From Salinimicrobium sp963739625 (GTDB lineage Bacteria > Bacteroidota > Bacteroidia > Flavobacteriales > Flavobacteriaceae): 64,000 nt of DNA. Below the pieces are notes generated by a model, which saw nothing but the letters and a program-made list of their open reading frames with translations, was not told the origin of the DNA and made no database searches. The stretch spans positions 1 to 64,000 of the forward strand of contig CAVUAU010000019.1 of assembly GCA_963739625.1 (NCBI GenBank). Direction: 5' to 3'. Shown here one piece after another: positions 7,416-14,764 of this stretch. Position numbers and translations under genes: made by a program. Positions within the stretch are counted from its first letter, which is position 1. Each line of letters begins with the position of its first letter.

Positions 7416-9659
7416 ATGACCACTTCGAGAAGAAAATTTATAAAAATTTCTGCCTTAGGGATAGGGGGTTTGGCAACAAGTTCAAGTCTATTTCATTTTG
7501 TGGGTGCAAATTCTCTTTTAGACGCAACTGTAAAGGAGCAGATGTCTAAAAAGTTTATAAGATCTGCAACCTATTGTGAAGTATGTTTCTGGAAATGTGC
7601 AGGGTGGGTTTATACAAATGAAGATGGGGTAATCCAAAAAATTGTAGGTAACGACGACGACACGCATTGCAACGGACGGCTTTGTCCAAGAGGAACTGGC
7701 GGAATTGGGATGTATACTGATGAAGACAGGCTAAAAACTCCTTTAATTAGAACAACCGTCGGAGGAGAACAAATTTACAGAGAGGCAAGTTGGGAGGAAG
7801 CTCTTGATCTTATTGCCTCGAAGTTTAAAGAGGTCAAAGAAAAGTATGGTCCGGAGTCTTTTGCTTTACTAAAACATGGTTCTCCGGGAAGCCACTTTGA
7901 ACATTTGTTCCAGGCTTACGGGTCAGATACCATAGCAGAACCTGCTTATGCACAATGTAGAGGCCCAAGAGAGACTGGATTCGGTTTAACCTTTGGATCC
8001 TGGGTCGGATCTCCTGAACCCACAGATATCAGGGATACAAAGTGCCTGGTGCTTATTGGTTCTCATATTGGAGAGAATATGCATAACACCCAGGTTCAGG
8101 AAATGTCTGACGCTATTGATAATGGAGCAACCATTATTACAGTAGATCCAAGGCTTTCCACTGCCGCCAGTAAAAGTGAGCATTGGTTAGCCATTAAGCC
8201 GGCAACAGACATCGCTTTATTGTTATCATGGATGAATGTCATTATTGAAGAAGATCTCTACAATAAGAAATATGTCGAGAAGTACACAACTGGCTTTGAT
8301 CAATTAAAACAACATGTAAAATCGTTTACACCGGAATGGGCGTACGGAATTACAACGATAAAACCTGAAGAAATCAGAAAGACTGCCCGTATAATGGCAG
8401 CTGCTGCGCCATCCGTAATAGTTCACCCTGGCAGACATGTTACGTGGTACGGAGATGACTCGCAAAGAGCCCGTGCTGTAGCCATTTTGAATGGTTTGTT
8501 GGGCTCCTGGGGTAACAGAGGTGGTTTTTATTTCAAAGAGAGTCTTAAGGTGCCAAACTATCCACATCCCGAATATCCGGAACCACGATGGGGTTGGAAA
8601 GAAATTGGAGCGAAATATCCTTTTGCTCAAATGGGAATAACTTCAGAACTGGTAAAAGCAACCATAGACGGCGATAATAGTAACTATCCCATAAAGGCAT
8701 GGATGGTTGCAGGAACCAATTTGATCAATACTTTACCTGAACGTGAAAAGACCATTGAAGCAATAAATGCACTGGACTTCCTTGTTGTTGTTGACACAAT
8801 GCCAATGGAAATAACTGGATATGCCGATGTGGTTTTACCTGAGTGTACTTACTTAGAACGCTATGATGACATACGATCTGCTACGAACAGAACCCCGTCA
8901 ATCGCTGTAAGAATTCCTGCAGTAAAACCGAAATACGGTTCCAAACCTGCCTGGTGGATAAGTAAGCAAATTGGAGAACGAGTTGGCCTGGGGGAATACT
9001 TCAATTATAATGACTATGAAGAAGTAATTGAATGGCAACTAAATCAATTAGGGACTTCTCTTGATGAAATGAAGAAGATAGGGGTCAAGAATTTTGACAG
9101 AACATCAGGACCTTTATATCTACAGGAAGGGCAGGATTATCAATTCTATACCCCAAGTGGGAAAGTTGAATTCTACTCCCACCAGCTTGCAGAGAAGGGA
9201 ATGGATCCAATGCCTGTATACACACAGCATCCGGAGCCACCTCCAGGTTTTTACAGACTCAACTATGGTAGATCTCCTATGCACACGTTTAGTCGAACAA
9301 TTAATAATCCTTATTTAAGTGATTTAAAAGATGAAAACATGCTTTGGGTAAATCCTAAAGTAGCGAGAATTCTGGGGCTTAAAAAGGATCAGGAAGTTTG
9401 GTTGAAGAATCAGGATGGTGTCCTCTCAACATTTTCTATAAAAGTCAGGGTCACCGAAAGAATAAGATGGGATTCCGTTTACATGTACCATGGTTTTGGT
9501 CATAATAATAAAAAGCTATCCAGAGCCTTCGGTAAAGGTATAAGTGATACCGACATGATAACCAAAGTGGCTATTGATCCACTCATGGGTGGAACCGGCC
9601 TACGGGGAAATTTTGTTTCAATCTTAACCGAAGATCCACATAAAAAAATTGAGATATGA
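7416..9659 (+). CDS. PsrA/PhsA-like molybdopterin oxidoreductase catalytic subunit
   Basis: A DMSO-reductase-family bis-MGD enzyme of about 747 residues. It begins with a twin-arginine signal (TSRRKFIK then a hydrophobic run), so it is exported folded to the periplasm. The proximal [4Fe-4S] motif is C-X2-C-X3-C-X28-C, ending LCPRG. The likely Mo ligand is the Cys in AYAQCRGPRE (about residue 181 from this start), placing it among the Cys-ligated polysulfide/thiosulfate reductase relatives. ATG 7416 is preferred because the upstream TTG lies in the -7 box. The stop overlaps the Fe-S subunit gene (ATGA). Substrate is uncertain: thiosulfate, polysulfide, tetrathionate or sulfite are all possible given the sulfur-related neighbours. 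Confidence 0.88.
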   Translation: MTTSRRKFIKISALGIGGLATSSSLFHFVGANSLLDATVKEQMSKKFIRSATYCEVCFWKCAGWVYTNEDGVIQKIVGNDDDTHCNGRLCPRGTGGIGMYTDEDRLKTPLIRTTVGGEQIYREASWEEALDLIASKFKEVKEKYGPESFALLKHGSPGSHFEHLFQAYGSDTIAEPAYAQCRGPRETGFGLTFGSWVGSPEPTDIRDTKCLVLIGSHIGENMHNTQVQEMSDAIDNGATIITVDPRLSTAASKSEHWLAIKPATDIALLLSWMNVIIEEDLYNKKYVEKYTTGFDQLKQHVKSFTPEWAYGITTIKPEEIRKTARIMAAAAPSVIVHPGRHVTWYGDDSQRARAVAILNGLLGSWGNRGGFYFKESLKVPNYPHPEYPEPRWGWKEIGAKYPFAQMGITSELVKATIDGDNSNYPIKAWMVAGTNLINTLPEREKTIEAINALDFLVVVDTMPMEITGYADVVLPECTYLERYDDIRSATNRTPSIAVRIPAVKPKYGSKPAWWISKQIGERVGLGEYFNYNDYEEVIEWQLNQLGTSLDEMKKIGVKNFDRTSGPLYLQEGQDYQFYTPSGKVEFYSHQLAEKGMDPMPVYTQHPEPPPGFYRLNYGRSPMHTFSRTINNPYLSDLKDENMLWVNPKVARILGLKKDQEVWLKNQDGVLSTFSIKVRVTERIRWDSVYMYHGFGHNNKKLSRAFGKGISDTDMITKVAIDPLMGGTGLRGNFVSILTEDPHKKIEI

Positions 9660-10189
9660 GATATGCAATGGTAATTGACACATTAAAATGTGTTGGATGT
9701 AGCGATTGTGTTGTGGCTTGCCAAACAGAAAACAATGTACCACATGGCTATTGCAGAGACTGGGTTACAGAAGCTGTAAGTGGATCATATCCCAATTTGG
9801 GGTTAGAACTAAGATCAGAAAGATGTAATCATTGTGAAAATGCTCCATGTGTGAGGTGTTGTCCTACGGGAGCAAGTCATATTGTTGAAGGAGGAGTAGT
9901 TCTCGTCACAGCTGATGAATGTATCGGGTGTGGTGCCTGCATTGAATCATGTCCTTATGATGCCCGCTATCAGCACCCTGATGGGTACGTAGATAAATGT
10001 ACTTTCTGTCATCACAGGTTGGAAAAAGGACAACTACCTGCTTGTGTGTCTGTGTGCCCAACCAAGTGTATGTATTTCGGAGATCTGGATAATCCCGGCA
10101 GCGAGGTGTCGCAATTGTTGAAAAACAGAAAGTATAAAACCTTAGCGCCTGAAGCAGGAACTAAGCCTCATGTATATTACTTAATCTAA
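9656..10189 (+). CDS. Four-cluster ferredoxin subunit (PsrB/PhsB/DmsB-like)
   Basis: A 177-residue electron-transfer subunit with sixteen cysteines arranged as four [4Fe-4S] sites: CVGCSDCVVAC, CNHCENAPCVRCCP, CIGCGACIESCP and CTFCHHRLEKGQLPACVSVC. It would pass electrons between the catalytic subunit and the NrfD-type quinone-reactive anchor. It overlaps the upstream gene by four bases and lies 12 bases before the anchor gene, so the three form a classic ABC complex. Confidence 0.93.
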   Translation: MRYAMVIDTLKCVGCSDCVVACQTENNVPHGYCRDWVTEAVSGSYPNLGLELRSERCNHCENAPCVRCCPTGASHIVEGGVVLVTADECIGCGACIESCPYDARYQHPDGYVDKCTFCHHRLEKGQLPACVSVCPTKCMYFGDLDNPGSEVSQLLKNRKYKTLAPEAGTKPHVYYLI

Positions 10190-10201
10190 AGCATCGGTAT
10201 C

Positions 10202-11161
10202 ATGCAAGAAGAACTATTTACCAGTGGGCGAAATATCGCCAATATAGACCCTTCATTAGAAGTGTGGCATTGGCCAATTGCGCTCTACTTATTCTTAGGT
10301 GGGCTGGCAGCAGGAATTCTGTTCTTTGCCGCTTTGTTTTACATCTTAGGTAAGGATAATGAATATCCCGGAGCTGTAAAAAAAGCTTCCATAATTCCTC
10401 CAATAGCTTTATCAGTTGGATTGTTGGCTCTGGTATATGATTTAACACACCCACTTTATACCTGGCAGTTATATACTTCCTTTAGAATTGAATCCCCTAT
10501 GTCCTGGGGTGCATGGGTATTGTTGATCACAACTCCATTGTCTTTCCTCTGGCTGTTCAGCTACTACAGAGAAGCGTATACAGGTGTAGAGGCAAGGTTA
10601 AGACTGTTTGAACGCTTCAAATTCCTGGACAGCTTTGAAAACTTCCTTGTTAAAAACAGAAAGAAGATTGCCTATGCACTGATTCCTTTATCATTAATCT
10701 TAGGAGTTTACACCGGAATTTTACTTTCAGCATTCAATGCAAGGCCTCTTTGGAATAATGCCATTTTAGGGCCGCTGTTTTTGGTCTCCGGACTGTCCAC
10801 CGGGGCGGCAGCAATTATTATACTTTCCAAAAGTGTAAAGGAAAAGCATCTCTTCGGAAAGATCGATCTGGGATTGATCATCATCGAACTGGCCTTAATT
10901 GTACATATGATCATGGGGTATTATGCGGGATCACAAGTCCAGCTCGAAGCTATGGATTTATTGGTGGGAGGTGAATTTACTTTAATGTTCTTTGGGTTCG
11001 TAGTCCTGCTTGGGCTTCTGGTTCCGGCGACACTGGAACTTATTGAATTGATAGGATACAAAATACCTGTTGTAGTGCCGGCCTTGCTGGTAATCATCGG
11101 TGGACTGGTTTTCAGATTTGTCATGATAGAAGCAGGTCAATTAACGCGCTATTTATATTAA
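10202..11161 (+). CDS. NrfD/PsrC-family quinone-interacting membrane anchor
   Basis: A 319-residue integral membrane protein with about eight to nine hydrophobic helices and the NrfD-type start (WHWPIALYLFLGGLAAG). In PsrABC-type complexes this subunit binds menaquinone and links the periplasmic subunits to the quinone pool. It is third in the operon, with short spacing on both sides. The direction of electron flow (substrate oxidation or reduction) cannot be read from the sequence. Confidence 0.9.
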   Translation: MQEELFTSGRNIANIDPSLEVWHWPIALYLFLGGLAAGILFFAALFYILGKDNEYPGAVKKASIIPPIALSVGLLALVYDLTHPLYTWQLYTSFRIESPMSWGAWVLLITTPLSFLWLFSYYREAYTGVEARLRLFERFKFLDSFENFLVKNRKKIAYALIPLSLILGVYTGILLSAFNARPLWNNAILGPLFLVSGLSTGAAAIIILSKSVKEKHLFGKIDLGLIIIELALIVHMIMGYYAGSQVQLEAMDLLVGGEFTLMFFGFVVLLGLLVPATLELIELIGYKIPVVVPALLVIIGGLVFRFVMIEAGQLTRYLY

Positions 11162-11170
11162 ACTATTCAT

Positions 11171-11701
11171 ATGAAGACAGAAAAAGTAAAAAACAGGCAC
11201 GTCTACTGGAATCCATATTTCGGCGGATTTTTACTGGGGCTGATAATAATTTTAACCTTCTTCTTAACCGGCAGAGGTTTAGGGGCAAGTGGAGCAATGA
11301 AAAGCAGTGTAGTTGCTATTATGGATGGCGTTGCGCCAACACATGCTGAAACCAACGCCTACTACAGCTTGTTCATAAGTGATGAAACTACCCCGCTGAA
11401 TACATGGTTGGTCTTTGAGGCATTGGGTATTTTGATAGGTGCGTTTATATCAGGAGGACTAGCCGGTCGAATTGGGTGGCGAGTCCAACATTCGCCAAAA
11501 ATAACCAGCAAGCGTAGGTTGGCTTTTGCTCTGGGCGGGGGTATATTATTTGGACTTGGGGCTCAAATTGCTCGCGGATGTACGAGTGGTGCTGCTTTAA
11601 GTGGTATGGCCGTCCTATCAGTCGGCGGTTTTATTACAATGCTAGCAATATTTGGCTCTGCGTACGCAGTGGCTTATTTTTTCAGAAAAAACTGGATTTA
11701 A
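11171..11701 (+). CDS. YeeE/YedE (TsuA-like) half-transporter, first component
   Basis: A 176-residue protein with about four membrane segments and the family motif ARGCTSGAALSGMA (near residues 131-144), containing a conserved cysteine. Full-length TsuA transports thiosulfate through a pathway lined by conserved cysteines. Here the fold is split over two adjacent genes (see 11717-12307), a common Bacteroidota arrangement. Its place directly after the NrfD-type gene suggests it moves the sulfur compound handled by the complex. Confidence 0.85.
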   Translation: MKTEKVKNRHVYWNPYFGGFLLGLIIILTFFLTGRGLGASGAMKSSVVAIMDGVAPTHAETNAYYSLFISDETTPLNTWLVFEALGILIGAFISGGLAGRIGWRVQHSPKITSKRRLAFALGGGILFGLGAQIARGCTSGAALSGMAVLSVGGFITMLAIFGSAYAVAYFFRKNWI

Positions 11702-11716
11702 TTAAAAGACAAAATT

Positions 11717-12307
11717 ATGGGACCAATAATACCTAACGGTTTAATTCCTATTGAATGGGATAGCATTATTGCCATTTTTATAGGTATATGTTTCGGATTC
11801 GTTTTGGAGTCTTCCGGATTTTCCTCGTCAAGAAAATTGGCAGGCGTTTTTTACGGCTATGACTTTGCCGTTTTAAAAGTGTTTTTTACTGCAGCCGCAG
11901 TTTCTGTAATTGGTATTTATTACCTGGATTACCTGGGATATCTGGAGATATCTCAACTTTATGTGCACCCAACCTTCTTGTGGGGTGCAATCATAGGTGG
12001 TATCATTATGGGCGTAGGTTTTGTTGCGGGAGGCTTTTGTCCCGGCACCAGTCTTTGTGCTGTTGCCATTGGTAAGTTAGACGCCTGGATATATGTGTTG
12101 GGAATAATGGTGGGCGTTATTATATTTTCAGAACTATTTGACTTTTTCGAGCCTATCTATGACGGCTATTTCCTTGGAAATATAACTTTAATGGACACTT
12201 TTGGATGGAATCCATATTGGGTCATTTTCATATTTGCTATTGTAGCCATTGTTGCTTTTGCATTTGCTGACATGGTACGAAAAAGAGTAAAAAAAGTATT
12301 TTACTAA
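11717..12307 (+). CDS. YeeE/YedE (TsuA-like) half-transporter, second component
   Basis: A 196-residue membrane protein paired with the preceding gene. The family motif GGFCPGTSLCAVAIGKLDAW is near residues 96-115 and has two cysteines. It begins 15 bases after its partner. The two halves should assemble into one channel-like transporter for thiosulfate or a related species. A membrane helix carries phenylalanines and glycines typical of the family. Function as a thiosulfate carrier is inferred from the family. Confidence 0.85.
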   Translation: MGPIIPNGLIPIEWDSIIAIFIGICFGFVLESSGFSSSRKLAGVFYGYDFAVLKVFFTAAAVSVIGIYYLDYLGYLEISQLYVHPTFLWGAIIGGIIMGVGFVAGGFCPGTSLCAVAIGKLDAWIYVLGIMVGVIIFSELFDFFEPIYDGYFLGNITLMDTFGWNPYWVIFIFAIVAIVAFAFADMVRKRVKKVFY

Positions 12308-12322
12308 TTAAAGAATAACAAG

Positions 12323-12985
12323 ATGGTTAAAAAGAAGGTAGCAAAGTTTTTATCGTTCAGGTATAAAATCCTGGCATTGATTCTCCTTGTTCTTGCTGGA
12401 GGACTTGTTCTGTTGCCAAAGGCGCAAAAGCAGGAAGGGATAGATGTTGAACAGTTACTCAGTAATGCGATAAACCCTGAGAGGTATATTTCTACAGATG
12501 AAATTGCTCATAAAATAGTTAGTCGCGATCCGTCTTTTATTCTGGTTGATGTAAGGAAATCGGAAAACTATCAAAGTTATTCTTTACCAAACGCCGTCAA
12601 TATTCCACTAAAAAATCTTTTGGATGAGGACAATGAGGCTTACATAAACCAGGGGCAGTATGACGTGGTATTCTATTCAAATGATAATTTTCATGCTGAT
12701 CAAGCCTGGATGTTGAGTAACCGGTTAGGCTATAAAAATCTTCGGGTGTTGGATGGGGGCATGAATAGGTGGTATTCAACCATTATTAATCCACAGGTGC
12801 CGGAGGAAAAAATGTCAGCTGAAGAGTTTGAACTTTATTCCACAAGAAAAGCTGCAAGTATGTACTTCGGAGTAATGTATCCAGATCAGGAAAAGTTCGA
12901 AGATCAGGTTGTTGAAAAGCCGGCTCCAAAGAAAATTATCCCGGTTAAAAAGAAAAAGAAAAGACCGGTCGAGGGTGGTTGCTAG
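12323..12985 (+). CDS. Membrane-anchored rhodanese-fold protein with Lys-rich PVEGGC C-terminus (copy 1)
   Basis: A protein of 220 residues with an N-terminal membrane segment (about residues 14-30), a rhodanese fold (ILVDVRKSENYQ, NAVNIPLKNL, LDGGMNRW) and a 20-residue tail KKIIPVKKKKKRPVEGGC. The active-site loop that normally holds Cys reads FYSNDNFHADQAW, so the canonical catalytic cysteine is absent. The only cysteine in the whole protein is the last residue. A GG-Cys terminus on a flexible arm recalls the SoxY sulfur carrier, whose GGCGG tail binds the substrate covalently. I infer a periplasmic sulfur carrier or acceptor for the upstream complex; this is untested. Confidence 0.75.
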   Translation: MVKKKVAKFLSFRYKILALILLVLAGGLVLLPKAQKQEGIDVEQLLSNAINPERYISTDEIAHKIVSRDPSFILVDVRKSENYQSYSLPNAVNIPLKNLLDEDNEAYINQGQYDVVFYSNDNFHADQAWMLSNRLGYKNLRVLDGGMNRWYSTIINPQVPEEKMSAEEFELYSTRKAASMYFGVMYPDQEKFEDQVVEKPAPKKIIPVKKKKKRPVEGGC

Positions 12986-13009
12986 ACAGAATGTTATAAA
13001 CTTATTATC

Positions 13010-13624
13010 ATGAAAGAATTAGAGAAAGTCAAACAGATCTCCATTGCGTCAGTACTTTTTATTTTAGCAGTCTTAATTGGGGTGGTAACCTATGAACTTC
13101 CTGAAAACACTTACGCTGTTAACACTAAAACAACACTTGAGCAGCTAAGTTCTAAAGATTATGTTGTCTCTTTTGACAGTATAAATAATCCCCGTTTCGC
13201 CTTGATAGATATCAGGAGCCCGTATGAATTCAGCAAGGGACACCTAAAAAATGCAATTAATATATCTACCCCGGAAATTTTAAATAAGGAAAATAAAGAG
13301 GTCTTTAGGGAACTACAGGATGAAAACAAGACAATGGTTCTGTATGGTAAAGACCCGGAGGAAGCAAATATTCCTTTTCTTTTACTATACCAATTGGGCT
13401 TTACTAATCTCAAATTGTTGAGTGTAGACAACACTTATTTTCAAAATCAATTGGTGACCCGGTCGGTTGAGGTCGAAAAACCGATAGCAGATGTACAGGG
13501 TTTTATAGATGAATCTGTTAAAAACGCGAATAAAAAGGTTGCCGTTCAGGAGAAAGCACCTGTACCAAAGAAAATCATTACAGTTAAAAAGAAGAAGAAA
13601 AAACCGGTAGAAGGAGGCTGTTAA
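13010..13624 (+). CDS. Membrane-anchored rhodanese-fold protein with Lys-rich PVEGGC C-terminus (copy 2)
   Basis: A 204-residue paralogue of the preceding gene with an N-terminal membrane segment (about residues 11-27), rhodanese-like strands (ALIDIRSPYEF, GHLKNAINIS) and the tail KKIITVKKKKKKPVEGGC. The active-site loop reads MVLYGKDPEEANIPF and has no cysteine. As in copy 1, the sole cysteine is the terminal residue. The two domains are quite divergent while the tails are nearly identical in protein but use different codons for V, E, G, G and C, which indicates selection on the tail. It ends the operon, just before the tRNA-remnant region. Confidence 0.75.
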   Translation: MKELEKVKQISIASVLFILAVLIGVVTYELPENTYAVNTKTTLEQLSSKDYVVSFDSINNPRFALIDIRSPYEFSKGHLKNAINISTPEILNKENKEVFRELQDENKTMVLYGKDPEEANIPFLLLYQLGFTNLKLLSVDNTYFQNQLVTRSVEVEKPIADVQGFIDESVKNANKKVAVQEKAPVPKKIITVKKKKKKPVEGGC

Positions 13625-13726
13625 AGCATTTATCTCTTGGAACTTGAATTTCACGAGAGCTTTGAGCGCCCTTAGCTTTTCCGGAAAACAAAAAAGTCCT
13701 CACTTTCGTGGGGACTTTCTGCTTTT

Positions 13727-13744
13727 AGTGACCTCGCCAGGATT
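13727..13744 (-). other. Attachment-site remnant A (tRNA-Arg 3' end copy)
   Basis: Plus strand AGTGACCTCGCCAGGATT is identical over 18 bases to the 3' end of the tRNA-Arg gene at 21922-21939. It then diverges, so it is a fragment and not a second tRNA. Such copies mark the far end of elements that integrate into a tRNA gene. Confidence 0.6.
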
Positions 13745-13897
13745 GGCTGCGCCTTCTTTTATTTCCCTCCTGAAAATAGAAAGTCCGCTCCGCCTTTCAG
13801 GCGTTGCGCTTTTTTATTCTTCTCCAAAGCTTTGAGCAAGCTCAGCTTTTCCGAAAAATAAAAAAGTCCGCAGCTTTCGCTGCAGACTTTCTGCTTT

Positions 13898-13913
13898 AAG
13901 TGACCTCGCCAGG
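13898..13913 (-). other. Attachment-site remnant B, probable attR of the 8-kb element
   Basis: Plus strand AAGTGACCTCGCCAGG is a 16-base exact copy of the tRNA-Arg 3' end. It lies next to a TTTGTTGACC repeat (13972) that is also found beside the integrase end, so it is the best candidate for the right attachment site of the element bounded by the tRNA. Confidence 0.6.
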
Positions 13914-13971
13914 CCCTGAACCTATTGCAAAACCCCAGTAAAATCAAGGGGTCTTTATTTCAATACTTGTT

Positions 13972-13993
13972 TTTGTTGACCGAATTGTGAACC
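13972..13993 (+). repeat. TTGACC arm-type repeat at the distal end of the element
   Basis: TTTGTTGACCGAATTGT here is identical over 17 bases to 21799-21815 beside the integrase gene. A shorter match, TTTGTTGACC, occurs at 14188-14197. Repeats near both ends of an integrated element are typical of integrase arm-binding sites. Confidence 0.6.
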
Positions 13994-14764
13994 TTGTTAC
14001 AGTGGATCCCTTTCGCCATGAACCTAAGATAGTCATTTAATATCAATTGCTTATTGTAAAATTGCGGTAAAGACAAAATTTCCTGATTTCCATTTTTTCA
14101 TGAGACAGAAGTATAAAAAGGTTCATTTTTTTTCTGATAATGAACCTCGCCCATTTTCAGTGGGCTTGACGAGTATCATGGTAAAAATTTGTTGACCTTC
14201 GGAATTAGTAATCTTCTTAAAGTCAATAGCAGTTCAGAAAATGGTTTCCGGGAATCCGTTGACTATCAAATGTTGTGAGGCAAAATTAACTTTATAAAGT
14301 TTTTCAGGAATTTTGACGCAAAAATTGTCTAATATACTGGACCTCTCATTGTGTTTTACCCAAAAGTAAGAAAACAAACATTATTCATTTCTACAAAAGC
14401 CATTGAAAACAGTAGGGGGAGAATTTTGAAACATCGCTCTGCGTGTTTCCCTCTTGCTTTCTCCCACTTACGTAAAAAGAATTGAACTAAAGGTTATCAC
14501 TGAACTTATCTTAACCCTCTTTGGGAAATTCCATCCATGGAGCTTCTCTCATTAATCGAACGACAATAGGTTCATCGATGTAATTATATATAGCTTCAAA
14601 TTTTCCTTGATCTGCAAAGCGGAGGGCGATTGCTCAAACCGTAACTTTTTTTGATTTCTATTTTTTCAAAAGAAAGAAATTGGGTGTAACATGATGCAAC
14701 TTTGAACCGTAAAAGATCTAGGCTTTTTAGAAGCTTTTGTGATCATTAGATTTCTCTGTAATTT
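13994..14764. other. Intergenic region of the element without a recognisable gene
   Basis: AT-rich DNA with no convincing reading frame. It holds a TTTGTTGACC repeat (14188), an inverted repeat pairing AGGTTCATT with AATGAACCT (about 14119-14147) followed by a small hairpin GCCCATTTTCAGTGGGC (14149-14165). I see nothing else that can be named. Confidence 0.4.

Larger units (their letters stand above)
13640..13925. repeat. Tandem remnants of tRNA-Arg 3' end with terminator hairpins
   Basis: Two related ~100-bp units each contain AGCTTTGAGC, AGCTTTTCCG, a GC-rich hairpin with TTTC loop (13691-13716 and 13863-13890) and then a copy of the tRNA-Arg 3' end (AGTGACCTCGCCAGG on the plus strand). 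A third hairpin-like piece lies between them (about 13780-13812). The stems differ in sequence but remain paired. They look like the terminator and 3' end of the tRNA gene left by successive insertions. The hairpins could also end transcription of the upstream rhodanese operon. Confidence 0.65.

Noticed and set aside
12323..13624. Sox-type thiosulfate oxidation genes
   Set aside because: The GGC tail resembles SoxY, but no SoxY, SoxZ, SoxA, SoxX or SoxB domain is present in the window.
13727..13913. Additional tRNA-Arg genes at the remnant copies
   Set aside because: Only 15-18 bases of the 3' end are present; no cloverleaf can be drawn.
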